DNA from: Betaproteobacteria bacterium
Lineage (GTDB): Bacteria; Pseudomonadota; Gammaproteobacteria; Burkholderiales; Burkholderiaceae_C
Length of the DNA stretch: 64,000 nucleotides
Assembly (NCBI GenBank): GCA_016716535.1
Contig: JADJWD010000006.1
Coordinates: forward strand, 506,422-570,421
Direction: 5' to 3'
Under the pieces are notes generated by a model, which was given only the letters and a program-made list of their open reading frames with translations, had not been told where the DNA came from and ran no database searches. The position numbers were made by a program, and so were the translations under genes. Below are positions 35,500 through 44,329 of the stretch, one piece after another (within the stretch, counting starts at the first letter, position 1; every line of letters begins with the position of its first letter).

Positions 35500-36233
35500 A
35501 CGTCGTTCATGGCGAGCGCCCGCTGCAGCCGCTCGCGGCTGCCGAGCACGTGCTCGGTGAGAAGGCGTGCGGCACGCGTCTCGTCGCGCGCGGCAACCGC
35601 TTCGACGATGGCTTCGTGCTCGGCGGTGGACTGCGGGATGTGGCCGCTGCCGCGCGTGATGGTCGCGCGGCGGTACAGGTCGAGCTGGTTGACGACGCCG
35701 CGGTAGTTGGCCAGCAGCGCGTTGTTGCGCGCCGCGCGAGCCAGCAGGTCGTGGAACTCGACGTTGAGCGCGAAATACTCTTCGGCGCGCCGGCCCTTTT
35801 GCAGCGCGTGCATGCGGCGCACGACGCCGCGCAGCTGCTCGATCTCGTCGATGGCGATGCGACGTGCCGCGAGCGTGCCGATCAGCCCTTCGAGCGCCGC
35901 GCGCACTTCGTAGAACTCGTTGGCCTCTTCGAGCGAGACCTGGCGCACGAAGACGCCGCGGTTCTTCTCGACGCGCACGAGGCCGGCCTGGCCGAGCGCG
36001 CGGAAGGCCTCGCGCACCGGCCCGCGCGAGACGCCCAAGGCGCCGGCCACGTCGACCTCGTTGAGCTTGGTGCCGGCGGCGATCTCGCCGCCGATGATGC
36101 GGCGCTCGAGTTCCTGCTGCGCCAGCGTCGTCAGCGAGTGTTCGCGCAGCAGCTCGATCGTCGGCGCGGCAGGGGCGGCGACGGGCTCGCGGCCGGCGCT
36201 GCGCGGGCGGGTCGTCGAAGGGGGCGCGGCCAT
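35496..36233 (-). CDS. GntR (FadR-type) regulator of phosphonate use
   Basis: This is a 245-residue GntR-family protein. After a Pro/Ala-rich leader comes the winged helix (LAQQELERRIIGGEIAAGTK, VAGALGVSRGPVREAFRALG), then an FCD ligand domain (EFYEVRAALEGLIGTLAARR; NVEFHDLLARAARNN; AEHEAIVEAVAARD with metal-binding His/Asp). It has the character of the regulators recorded as phosphonate-utilisation associated. It overlaps phnA (ATGA) and is divergent from phnS. A near-palindromic ATTGTCAACAAT lies about 30 bases before its start, so autoregulation is likely, with 2-aminoethylphosphonate or a metabolite as probable effector (inference). Confidence 0.88.
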   Translation of the reverse strand: MAAPPSTTRPRSAGREPVAAPAAPTIELLREHSLTTLAQQELERRIIGGEIAAGTKLNEVDVAGALGVSRGPVREAFRALGQAGLVRVEKNRGVFVRQVSLEEANEFYEVRAALEGLIGTLAARRIAIDEIEQLRGVVRRMHALQKGRRAEEYFALNVEFHDLLARAARNNALLANYRGVVNQLDLYRRATITRGSGHIPQSTAEHEAIVEAVAARDETRAARLLTEHVLGSRERLQRALAMNDV

Positions 36234-36256
36234 GGCCGGGGCATGCTAGGGTTCAG

Positions 36257-36278
36257 TTTGCAGATTGTCAACAATTTG
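36257..36278. promoter_or_regulatory. GntR-type operator site 1
   Basis: TTGCAGATTGTCAACAA contains the near-perfect palindrome ATTGT-CA-ACAAT (36264-36275), the shape of FadR/GntR-family operators. It is about 25-50 bases upstream of the regulator's start, placed to repress its own promoter. The same 17-base word recurs in inverted orientation at 36396-36413. Confidence 0.6.
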
Positions 36279-36395
36279 CCCTGCCTGCCTCGCGATGCGT
36301 TGCCCTCGCCCGGCGCACGGCCAGTGAGCCCCTTTTCGGCCCTTCGCGCCCCGCCGTTGTGCGCCGCGGCGCCCAGCTCCTGCCGTTCGGTCGGG

Positions 36396-36413
36396 TTTGT
36401 CAACAATCTGCAA
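36396..36413. promoter_or_regulatory. GntR-type operator site 2
   Basis: TTTGTCAACAATCTGCAA is the inverted copy of site 1 (reverse complement TTGCAGATTGTTGACAA), ending 17 bases before the putative TTGACA of phnS. Two matching sites about 130 bp apart could allow looping or independent control of the two divergent transcripts. Confidence 0.6.
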
Positions 36414-36605
36414 CTTGTCGTTCCTACCGTTGACAGCGCTCGGCGCTTGCCAGCACGATGACCTTGCCGCCTTTGTGCGGGTTCTCTTGCCTCTCTCTTC
36501 GTCTGTGCGGCCCGCCATGCCGGCGAGGCACGCTTCGTGCAAGCAGCACCGTTGTTCCACCGAGTCCGCTTGAACCTTCGTCCAGAAGATCCCGAGGAGC
36601 CCGAC

Positions 36606-37685
36606 ATGACCCGCATCGTTCCGACACCTGCCAAGCGCGCCGCCGCTTCCGTGCTGTCCGCAGCAGCGTCAATGGCGTTTGGCCTGGCACTCACCTTCGG
36701 CGCCACCGCGGCGCTGGCGCAAAAGACGCAACTGCTCGTCTACACCGCGCTCGAGACCGACCAGCTCAAGGCCTACCAGGAAGGCTTCAACAAGGTCCAC
36801 CCCGACATCGAGATCAAGTGGGTGCGCGACAGCACCGGCGTCGTCATCGCCAAGCTGCTGGCCGAAAAGTCCAATCCGCAGGCCGACGTCATCTGGGGCG
36901 TCGCCGCCTCGGGCCTGGCGCTGTTCGACCAGCAAGGCATGCTCGAGCCGTACGCGCCGATGAACCTCGACGCCATCATGTCGCAGTACCGCGACAAGAA
37001 GAGCCCGCCGGCCTGGTGGGGCATGGATGTCTACGGCGCCGTCGTCTGCTTCAACACCGTCGAGGCGGCCAAGCGCAACATCCCCAAGCCCGAGACCTGG
37101 AAGGACCTGCTCAAGCCCGTCTACAAGGGCCAGGTGGTGATGCCGAACCCGGCCTCGTCGGGCACCGGCTACTTCGACGTCGTGGCCTGGCTGCAGATGT
37201 GGGGCGACGACGCCGGCAAGGGCGGCGGCTGGAAGTACATGGACGGCCTGCACGAGAACATCGCGCAGTACACGCACAGTGGCAGCAAGCCGTGCAACAT
37301 GGCCGCCGCCGGGGAGTTCGTCGCCGGCATCTCTTTCGAGTACCGCGGCCACAGCAACAAGGCCAAGGGCGCGCCGATCGACCTCGTCTTCCCGAAAGAG
37401 GGCCTCGGCTGGGACCTCGAAGCCTTCGCGATCCACAAGGGCACCAAGAAGATCGCCGCGGCCAAGAAGCTCGCCGACTGGGCCAGCAGCAAGGACGCGA
37501 TGATCCTGTACGGCAAGAACTTCGCCGTCACCGCGCAGCCGGGCGTCGCGCCCAAGCTCGCCAACATCCCGGCCGACTACGAGTCGCGGCTGATCAAGAT
37601 GGACTTCAGCTACTCGGCGAGCAACCGCGAGCGCATCCTCGCCGAGTGGACGAAGCGCTACGCCGCCAAGTCCGAGAAACGCTGA
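36606..37685 (+). CDS. phnS: 2-aminoethylphosphonate ABC transporter, periplasmic binding protein
   Basis: This is a 359-residue exported protein (signal peptide ending GATAALAQ) of the iron/AEP/thiamine class of binding proteins: QLLVYTALETDQLKAYQEGF at the mature start, WVRDSTGVVIAKLLAEKSNP, VMPNPASSGTGYFDVVAWLQ, and the ligand-loop region near residue 215 (GSKPCNMAAAGE). It fits the PhnS2-type AEP-binding protein. GAGGAG lies ahead of the ATG at 36606. It is followed by the matching ATPase, permease and phnW, which makes AEP the likely ligand. Confidence 0.88.
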   Translation: MTRIVPTPAKRAAASVLSAAASMAFGLALTFGATAALAQKTQLLVYTALETDQLKAYQEGFNKVHPDIEIKWVRDSTGVVIAKLLAEKSNPQADVIWGVAASGLALFDQQGMLEPYAPMNLDAIMSQYRDKKSPPAWWGMDVYGAVVCFNTVEAAKRNIPKPETWKDLLKPVYKGQVVMPNPASSGTGYFDVVAWLQMWGDDAGKGGGWKYMDGLHENIAQYTHSGSKPCNMAAAGEFVAGISFEYRGHSNKAKGAPIDLVFPKEGLGWDLEAFAIHKGTKKIAAAKKLADWASSKDAMILYGKNFAVTAQPGVAPKLANIPADYESRLIKMDFSYSASNRERILAEWTKRYAAKSEKR

Positions 37686-37728
37686 AGCGCGGCCGATCCC
37701 CCCGCCCCCGGCCCGCGCCGACGCGCCC

Positions 37729-38823
37729 ATGACGCACGAACTCTCGCTCGAACTGCGTGGCATCCACAAGGCCTTCGGCAGCTTCGTCGCGCTGCGGCAC
37801 ATCGACCTCGGCGTGCGCAAGGGCGAGTTCATGTGCTTCCTCGGCCCCTCGGGCTGCGGCAAGACGACGCTGCTGCGCGTCATCGCCGGGCTCGAGGTGC
37901 AGACGGGCGGCGAGATCCGCCAGAACGGGCGCGACATCTCGCGCCTGCCGCCGGCGCAGCGCGACTACGGCATCGTCTTCCAGAGCTACGCGCTGTTCCC
38001 GAACCTGAGCGTCGCCGACAACGTCGCCTACGGCCTCGTGAACCGCAAGATGCCGCGCGCGCAGATCGCCGCGCGCGTGGCCGAGCTCGTCAAGCTCGTC
38101 GGCCTGCCCGGCAGCGAGAAGAAGTACCCGGCGCAGCTCTCCGGCGGGCAGCAGCAGCGCATCGCGCTCGCGCGGGCGCTCGCCACGTCGCCGGGCCTGT
38201 TGCTGCTGGACGAGCCGCTGTCGGCGCTGGATGCGCTGGAGCGTGTGCGGCTGCGCCAGGAGATCCGCGCGCTGCAGCAAAAGCTCGGCGTCACGACGAT
38301 CATGGTCACGCACGACCAGGAAGAGGCGCTGTCGGTGGCCGACCGCATCGTCGTGATGAACGACGGCCGCATCGAGCAGATCGGCACGCCGCTCGAGGTG
38401 TACCGCGAGCCGGCGTCGCCTTTCGTCGCCGATTTCGTCGGCAAGGTCAACGTGCTGCCCGGGCGCGTGCACGGCGACCGGCTGACCGTCGGCACGCTGG
38501 CCATGCACGCGAATGGGGCCGGCGCCGCGGGCGCCGGGGGATCCGGCAGCACCAACGGCGCCGACCGCGACGTGCGCGTCTACCTGCGCCCCGAGGACGT
38601 GCTGGCGCGGCCGATCGCCGAAGGCGACCCGCACGTCTTCGACGCCGCGATCGAGAAGATCGAGTTCCTCGGCTCGCACTGCCACGTGCGCGTCAGCACG
38701 CCGGCGTTCGCGCCGCACGGGCTGACCGTGTACCTGTCGCTGAACTACCTGGCCGAGCACTCGCTGCAGGTCGGCTCGCCGCTGCGGCTGCGCCTGCTGG
38801 AAGAACGCGTGCGGGTGTTCTGA
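37729..38823 (+). CDS. phnT: 2-aminoethylphosphonate ABC transporter, ATP-binding protein
   Basis: This 364-residue CUT1/FbpC-type ATPase shows Walker A GPSGCGKTTLLR near residue 40, the Q-loop FQSYALFPNL, signature LSGGQQQRIALARAL, Walker B LLLLDEPLSALDA and H-loop MVTHDQEEAL. A C-terminal TOBE-like domain (NVLPGRVHGDRLTVGT to the end) carries a Gly/Ala-rich insert near 265. It sits between phnS and the permease, with the permease start only a few bases downstream, so it is the energy-coupling subunit of the AEP importer. Confidence 0.9.
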   Translation: MTHELSLELRGIHKAFGSFVALRHIDLGVRKGEFMCFLGPSGCGKTTLLRVIAGLEVQTGGEIRQNGRDISRLPPAQRDYGIVFQSYALFPNLSVADNVAYGLVNRKMPRAQIAARVAELVKLVGLPGSEKKYPAQLSGGQQQRIALARALATSPGLLLLDEPLSALDALERVRLRQEIRALQQKLGVTTIMVTHDQEEALSVADRIVVMNDGRIEQIGTPLEVYREPASPFVADFVGKVNVLPGRVHGDRLTVGTLAMHANGAGAAGAGGSGSTNGADRDVRVYLRPEDVLARPIAEGDPHVFDAAIEKIEFLGSHCHVRVSTPAFAPHGLTVYLSLNYLAEHSLQVGSPLRLRLLEERVRVF

Positions 38824-38825
38824 CG

Positions 38826-40547
38826 ATGACGGCGCTGGCGCACGAGCACCGCCCGCCGGCGCCGCTGCGCCTGCGCGCGCACTGGACCGACCACGCGGCG
38901 CGCGCCGCCATCGCCGCCGTCGTGCTGCTGCTGGTGGTGTTCCTCGCGCTGCCGCTCGGTGCCATCCTGCGCCAGGCGCTCGAGGGCAGCGACGGCCGGT
39001 TCGTGGGCCTGGCCAACTTCATCGACTACGCGCGCACGCCGGCGCTGCTGCAAAGCGTCTTCAACAGCTTGATGGTCTCGGCCGCGGTCACCGCGATCAC
39101 GGTGCCGCTCGCCTTCGGCTTCGCCTATGCGCTGACGCGCTCGTGCATGCCGCTGAAGAGCCTCTTCCGCGGCATCGCGCTGGTGCCGCTGCTGGCGCCC
39201 TCGCTGCTGTCGGCCATCTCGCTGATCTACTGGTTCGGCAACCAAGGGCTCGCGAAGGATCTGCTGCAGCGCTTCGGCATCGATCAGATCTACGGCGCGC
39301 CGGGGATCATCCTCGCCGAGTGCCTGGCGACGTTTCCGCACACGCTGATGATCCTCGTCTCGGCGCTGACGCTCGCGGACGCGCGGCTGTACGAAGCGGC
39401 CGACGCGATGGGCACGACGGCGGCGCGCAAGTTCTTCACGATCACGCTGCCGGGCGCGAAGTACGGCCTCATCTCGGCGGCACTCGTGACCTTCACGCTC
39501 GTCATCACCGACTTCGGCATCCCCAAGGTCATCGGCGGCAACTTCAACGTGCTGGCCACCGACGTGTTCAAGCTCGTCATCGGCCAGCAGGACTTTGCGC
39601 GCGGCGCGGTGGTCGCCATCGTGCTGCTGCTGCCGGCGGTGCTGACGTTTGCCGTCGACCACATCGTGCAGCGCCGGCAGACGGCGATGCTCACCGCGCG
39701 CGCCGTGCCCTACGCGCCGCGGCCGGCGCGCGGCTTCGACGCGGCGATGACGGCGTACTGCACCGTCATCGCCCTCCTGATGCTGGCGATGCTCGGCATG
39801 GCGGTGTTCGCGTCGCTGGCCACCTTCTGGCCCTACAACCTGGCGCCGAGCCTGAAGCACTACGTCTACGGCCTCGTCGACAACGAGGTCGCCACGGGCT
39901 TCTTCAACAGCCTCGAGATGGCCGCCGGCACGGCGCTGATCGGCACCGCGCTCGTCTTCTTCGGCGCCTATCTGCAGGAGAAGACGCGCGGCATGGAGAC
40001 GCTGCGCTCGACGCTGCGGCTCTTGGCCATCCTGCCGATGGCGGTGCCCGGGCTCGTGCTGGGTCTCGGCTACATCTTCTTCTTCAACGCGCCGACCAAT
40101 CCGCTGAACGGCCTCTATCACACGCTGGCGCTGATGACGCTGTGCACGATCGTCCATTTCTACACCACCGGCCACCTGACGGCGGTGACGGCGCTGAAGT
40201 CGCTGGACGCCGAGTTCGAGGCCGTCTCCGCGTCGCTCAAGGTGCCGTTCTTCAAGACCTTCTGGCGCGTGACGCTGCCGATCTGCACCCCGGCGCTGGT
40301 GGACATCGCGCGCTACTTCTTCATCAACGCGATGACGACGATCTCGGCCGTCGTGTTCCTCTACTCGCCCGAGACGCGGCTGGCGTCGATCGCGATCCTG
40401 AACATGGACGAGGCCGGCGAGTTGAGCCCTGCCGCGGCGATGGCGGTGCTGATCGCCGCCGCGTCGGCGGTGGCGACAGTGCTGTTCATGCTGCTCGGCC
40501 GCTTCGTCGACCGCCGCACGCAGGCCTGGCGCGGCACGGCGCGCTGA
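38826..40547 (+). CDS. 2-aminoethylphosphonate ABC transporter, fused double permease
   Basis: This 573-residue inner-membrane protein has about twelve helices made of two tandem permease halves. The first has its ATPase-contact loop at EAADAMGTTAARKFFTITLP, the second at EAVSASLKVPFFKTFWRVTL. One polypeptide thus provides both membrane halves, as in FbpB-like and PhnU/PhnV2-type AEP permeases. It starts two bases after the phnT stop. Membrane segments and loops are intact. Confidence 0.88.
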   Translation: MTALAHEHRPPAPLRLRAHWTDHAARAAIAAVVLLLVVFLALPLGAILRQALEGSDGRFVGLANFIDYARTPALLQSVFNSLMVSAAVTAITVPLAFGFAYALTRSCMPLKSLFRGIALVPLLAPSLLSAISLIYWFGNQGLAKDLLQRFGIDQIYGAPGIILAECLATFPHTLMILVSALTLADARLYEAADAMGTTAARKFFTITLPGAKYGLISAALVTFTLVITDFGIPKVIGGNFNVLATDVFKLVIGQQDFARGAVVAIVLLLPAVLTFAVDHIVQRRQTAMLTARAVPYAPRPARGFDAAMTAYCTVIALLMLAMLGMAVFASLATFWPYNLAPSLKHYVYGLVDNEVATGFFNSLEMAAGTALIGTALVFFGAYLQEKTRGMETLRSTLRLLAILPMAVPGLVLGLGYIFFFNAPTNPLNGLYHTLALMTLCTIVHFYTTGHLTAVTALKSLDAEFEAVSASLKVPFFKTFWRVTLPICTPALVDIARYFFINAMTTISAVVFLYSPETRLASIAILNMDEAGELSPAAAMAVLIAAASAVATVLFMLLGRFVDRRTQAWRGTAR

Positions 40548-40591
40548 AGCGCTGAGGCACGCGCACGCGGCAATCCGCCTTCTCTCGAAAG

Positions 40592-41719
40592 ATGCTTCCC
40601 ATGGACCGCGACGCCATCCTCCTGACCCCAGGCCCGCTGACGACGACGCTGCGCACCAAGCTCGCGATGTTGAAGGACTGGGGGAGCTGGGACGCCGACT
40701 TCAACGCCGTCACCGCGGGCCTGCGCGAGCGGCTGCTCGACATCGTGCACGGGCAGGAGACCCACGTCGTCGTGCCGCTGCAGGGCAGCGGCACGTTCAG
40801 CGTCGAGGCGGCGGTGGCGACCTTGGTCCCGCACAACGGGCACGTGCTGGTGCCCGACAATGGCGCTTACTGCAAGCGCGCCGCGAAGCTCGCTCAGATG
40901 ATGGGCCGCCAGGCGACCGTGCTGCCGGTGCCCGAAGACGCGCCGATCAGCGCCGCGGCGGTGGAAGCGCAGTTGAAGGCCGACCCGTCGATCACGCACG
41001 TCATCCTGATCCACTGCGAGACCGGCACCGGCGTCGAGAACCCGCTGGCCGAAGTCGCCGCGGTGTGCGAGCGGCACGGCCGCGGGTTGGTCGTCGATGC
41101 AATGTCGAGCTTCGCGGCGCTGCCGATCGACGCGCGCCGGGTGCGTTTCGACGCCTTGATCGCCGCCAGCGGCAAGTGCCTCGAAGGCGTGCCCGGCATG
41201 GGCTTCGTCTTCATCCGCCGCGCCGTGCTCGACGGCTGCGCCGGCAACAGCCAGAGCCTGGCGATGGACCTGCACGACCAACACGTCTACATGGGCAAGA
41301 CGGGGCAGTGGCGCTTCACGCCGCCGACGCACGTGGTGGCGGCACTCGCCGAGGCGGTGGCGCAGTTCGTCGAGGAAGGCGGGCAGCCGGCGCGGCTGGC
41401 GCGCTACACCGACAACTGCCGCACTCTGGTGGATGGCATGGCGAAGCTCGGCTTCAAGCCGTTCCTCGCGCCCGAGGTGCAGGCGCCGATCATCGTCACC
41501 TTCCATGCGCCGGCGCACCCGGCGTACGACTTCAAGCGCTTCTACGCCGCGGCCAAGGCGCGGGGTTTCATCCTCTACCCGGGCAAGCTGACGCAGGTGG
41601 AAACCTTCCGCGTCGGCTGCATCGGCGCGATCGGCCGCAACGAGATGCAGCAGGCGGTGAACGCGGTGGCCGATGTGCTGCGCGAGATGGGCATTCCGAA
41701 CGGCGCGCCGGCGCTGTGA
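40592..41719 (+). CDS. phnW: 2-aminoethylphosphonate--pyruvate transaminase
   Basis: This is a 375-residue class V PLP enzyme converting 2-aminoethylphosphonate and pyruvate to phosphonoacetaldehyde and alanine. The start is typical (DAILLTPGPLTTTLRTKLAM), with QGSGTFSVEAAVATLVPHNG, VVDAMSSFAALPID (PLP-ring Asp), the Schiff-base Lys in AASGKCLEGVPGMGF (near 194), and the C-terminal ILYPGKLTQVETFRVGCIG. ATGs at 40592 and 40601 are both possible. It directly follows the importer. No phosphonatase (PhnX) gene is near, so phosphonoacetaldehyde is probably oxidised and passed to PhnA. Confidence 0.95.
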   Translation: MLPMDRDAILLTPGPLTTTLRTKLAMLKDWGSWDADFNAVTAGLRERLLDIVHGQETHVVVPLQGSGTFSVEAAVATLVPHNGHVLVPDNGAYCKRAAKLAQMMGRQATVLPVPEDAPISAAAVEAQLKADPSITHVILIHCETGTGVENPLAEVAAVCERHGRGLVVDAMSSFAALPIDARRVRFDALIAASGKCLEGVPGMGFVFIRRAVLDGCAGNSQSLAMDLHDQHVYMGKTGQWRFTPPTHVVAALAEAVAQFVEEGGQPARLARYTDNCRTLVDGMAKLGFKPFLAPEVQAPIIVTFHAPAHPAYDFKRFYAAAKARGFILYPGKLTQVETFRVGCIGAIGRNEMQQAVNAVADVLREMGIPNGAPAL

Positions 41720-41770
41720 CGCACCAGCCGCACACACCGAAGAAGCCGCATAACGACCCAACGGAGGAGC

Positions 41771-43165
41771 ATGCCGATGGCCCGGAAGAACGCCGCCGCT
41801 GCCAGTGAACACCCGGCACTCGCCGCCGTGCGCGCCAGCGACACGGTCAAGGTCAAGGTCGCCGTCAGCGACATCGACGGCATCCTGCGCGGCAAGTACC
41901 TGCACCGCGACAAGTTCATCGGCGCGGCGCAACCGGTCCCGGGCGGCGGCTTCGGCTTCTGCGACGTCGTCTTCGGCTGGGACAGCCACGACCAGTGCTA
42001 CGACAACACGCAGGTCACCGGCTGGCAGCACGGCTTCCCGGACGCGCTGGCGCGCATCGACCTCGACACCGCTCGGCGCGTGCCGTGGGACGGCAGCGTG
42101 CCGTTTTTCCTCGGCGAGTTCGTCAACGCCGACGGCTCGCCCTACCCGGTGTGCCCGCGCCAGACGCTGAAGCGCGTGCTGAAGCGCGCCGAGAAGCTCG
42201 GCTTCGCACCGATGTGCGGCGTCGAGTTCGAGTGGTTCAACTTCGCCGAGACGCCGCAGAGCTGGGCGGCCAAGCGCGGCGTCGGGCCCGAGCCGATCAC
42301 GCCGGGCATGTTCGGCTACTCGCTGTTGCGCATGGCCGACCAGCGCGGCTTCTTCAACGCGCTGATGGACGAGATGGCCGCGTTCGGCGTGCCGATCGAA
42401 GGCCTGCACACCGAGACCGGCCCCGGCGTCTACGAGGTGGCCATCGCCTTCAGCAGCGCGCTCGAAGCGGCCGACCGCGCGATCCTCTTCAAGACCGGCG
42501 CCAAGGAGATCGGCAAGCGATTCGGCGTGATGCCGAGCTTCATGGCCAAGTGGAGCGCGCAGTACCCGGGATGCAGCGGCCACATCCACCAGAGCCTCTC
42601 CGACGGCAAGACCAACCTCTTCTACGACGCGAAGAGCAAGCGCAGCATGAGCCGGCTCTTCGAGAGCTACCTCGCCGGCCAGGTGGCGTGTCTGATGGAA
42701 TTCGCGCCGATGTTCTGGCCGACGATCAACAGCTACAAGCGGCTCGTCGACGGCTTCTGGGCGCCGGTGAAGCCGACCTGGGGGCTGGACAACCGCACCG
42801 CGAGCTTCCGCGTCATCGCCGGCAGCCCGAAGAGCACGCGGCTCGAGACCCGCTGCCCCGGCGCCGACATCAACCCCTATCTCGCGATGGCCGCCGTCGT
42901 CGCCGCCGGGCTGCACGGCGTCGAGAAGGGCCTGAAACTCACGGCGCCGCCGATCACCGGCACCAACCAGGGCGCCGAGCACATCCCGCGCGCGCCGCGC
43001 TCGCTGATCGAGACGACCCGCGCCTTCCAGGCCAGCGCCATTGCCCGCGACTGGCTCGGCGACACCTTCGTCGACCACTTCGCGGCCACGCGCGAGTGGG
43101 AACACCGCCAGTGGCAGGATGCGGTGACCGACTGGGAGTTGAAGCGGTATTTCGAGATCATTTGA
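41771..43165 (+). CDS. glutamine-synthetase-family ligase (gamma-glutamyl-amine synthetase type)
   Basis: The 464-residue protein has the GS fold: beta-grasp N-domain (KVAVSDIDGILRGKYL), metal-ligand strands with Glu in GVEFEWFNFAET, ETGPGVYEVAIAFSSAL, GCSGHIHQSLSDG, NSYKRLV, and TRLETRCPGADINPYLAMAA. The Tyr adenylylation loop of true nitrogen-assimilating GlnA is absent. Such shorter GS-like enzymes attach glutamate to amines (PuuA for putrescine, GlnA4 for ethanolamine). GGAGG precedes two possible ATGs (41771, 41777). It is followed by an alcohol dehydrogenase, a PuuD-like hydrolase and an aldehyde dehydrogenase. That suggests a gamma-glutamyl amino-alcohol route, which is inference from gene order. 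Confidence 0.82.
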   Translation: MPMARKNAAAASEHPALAAVRASDTVKVKVAVSDIDGILRGKYLHRDKFIGAAQPVPGGGFGFCDVVFGWDSHDQCYDNTQVTGWQHGFPDALARIDLDTARRVPWDGSVPFFLGEFVNADGSPYPVCPRQTLKRVLKRAEKLGFAPMCGVEFEWFNFAETPQSWAAKRGVGPEPITPGMFGYSLLRMADQRGFFNALMDEMAAFGVPIEGLHTETGPGVYEVAIAFSSALEAADRAILFKTGAKEIGKRFGVMPSFMAKWSAQYPGCSGHIHQSLSDGKTNLFYDAKSKRSMSRLFESYLAGQVACLMEFAPMFWPTINSYKRLVDGFWAPVKPTWGLDNRTASFRVIAGSPKSTRLETRCPGADINPYLAMAAVVAAGLHGVEKGLKLTAPPITGTNQGAEHIPRAPRSLIETTRAFQASAIARDWLGDTFVDHFAATREWEHRQWQDAVTDWELKRYFEII

Positions 43166-43173
43166 GCGACACC

Positions 43174-44307
43174 ATGACCATCACCCGCTTCGCCTTCCCC
43201 ACCGCCATCCACTTCGGCGTCGGCGCGCGCAAGCTCGTCGGGCCGCACCTCGTCGAACAGGGGTTGAAGCGGCCGCTCGTCGTCACCGACCGTGCGCTCG
43301 CCAAGCTGCCGGTGCTGGCCGAGTTCCGCACGCAGCTCGCGGGGTTGGATGTCGCAGTGTTCGACGGCGTGCACGGCAATCCGACCTGCGCGCAGGTGAT
43401 GGCCGGCGCGGCGGCGTACAAGGCGCACGGCGCCGACTGCGTCGTCGGCTTCGGTGGCGGCGCGGCGCTGGACGTGAGCAAGGTCGTGGGCCTGATGGCG
43501 GTACACGAAGGCGACGTGCTCGAGTACGTGTGGGATCACCCCCAGGTGCGGCCGATCACGAACGAGCTGCCGTACTACGTCGCGCTGCCCACGACCAGCG
43601 GCACCGGCAGCGAGGTCGGCCGCAGTGCCGTCGTCAGCGAGAACGACACGCACGTCAAGCGCACCGTCTTCAGCCCCAAGATCCTTGCCAAGGCCGTCTT
43701 CGCCGACCCGGCGCTCACCGTCGCGCTGCCGGCGGCGGTGACGGCGGCCACCGGCATGGACGCGCTGACGCACAACATCGAGAGTTATCTCTCGCCGGCG
43801 TTCCACCCGCTGTGCGACGGCATCGCGCTCGAGGGCTTGCGCATCGGCGCACGCGCGCTCGCGCAGGCAGTGGCCGAGCCCGGCAACATCGCCGCGCGCG
43901 CCGACATGATGATGAGCTCGATGATGGGCGCGATCGCGTTCCAGAAGGATCTCGGCTCGGTGCACGCCTCGGCGCACGCGCTCGGCGCCGTGTGCGACCT
44001 GCACCACGGCCTCGCCAACGCGCTGATGATCGACACCGTGCTCGCCTGGAACCACGAGGCGGTGCCGCACAAGTTCGACGAGCTCGCGCACGTGGCCAAG
44101 GTCAGCGGCGGCGGCTTCGCCTTCATCGCCTGGCTCAAGCACCTGAAGCAGCGCATCGGCATCACCGGCGGCCTGGCCGCGCACGGCGTCACGAAGGAAC
44201 ATCTGCCCAAGCTCGTGCCGCTGGCCGCGAAGGACTTCACCGGCGGCACGAACCCGCGGCCTGCCACCGAGGCCGACTACGAGCGGCTGTTCCTGGCCGC
44301 GATGTGA
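43174..44307 (+). CDS. iron-containing alcohol dehydrogenase
   Basis: This 377-residue group III (Fe-dependent) dehydrogenase has the NAD-binding GFGGGAALDVSKVVGLM near 93, PTTSGTGSEVGRSAVV near 145, and metal ligands in GMDALTHNIESYLSP and SVHASAHALGAVCDLHHGLANA. I recall a recognised subfamily of Fe-ADHs associated with phosphonate gene clusters and this gene's position fits it, but I cannot confirm membership here. It starts eight bases after the GS-like gene. The likely substrate is the alcohol of a gamma-glutamylated amino-alcohol or a phosphonate-derived alcohol; unproven. Confidence 0.85.
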   Translation: MTITRFAFPTAIHFGVGARKLVGPHLVEQGLKRPLVVTDRALAKLPVLAEFRTQLAGLDVAVFDGVHGNPTCAQVMAGAAAYKAHGADCVVGFGGGAALDVSKVVGLMAVHEGDVLEYVWDHPQVRPITNELPYYVALPTTSGTGSEVGRSAVVSENDTHVKRTVFSPKILAKAVFADPALTVALPAAVTAATGMDALTHNIESYLSPAFHPLCDGIALEGLRIGARALAQAVAEPGNIAARADMMMSSMMGAIAFQKDLGSVHASAHALGAVCDLHHGLANALMIDTVLAWNHEAVPHKFDELAHVAKVSGGGFAFIAWLKHLKQRIGITGGLAAHGVTKEHLPKLVPLAAKDFTGGTNPRPATEADYERLFLAAM

Positions 44308-44329
44308 GGCACAGACAAGACCGCCTGCG

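Larger units (their letters stand above)
36234..36605. promoter_or_regulatory. 372-bp divergent control region of the phosphonate island
   Basis: This non-coding stretch between the regulator and phnS carries two inverted operator copies (36257-36278 and 36396-36413) and, after the second, a possible sigma-70 promoter for phnS: TTGACA at 36430-36435 with a weak CACGAT at 36454-36459. A long 5' leader of about 130 bases would then precede phnS. No riboswitch structure was recognised. Confidence 0.5.

Noticed and set aside
40361..43105. 914-codon minus-strand frame opposite phnW and the GS-like gene
   Set aside because: Shadow frame; phnW and GS motifs are unambiguous on the plus strand.
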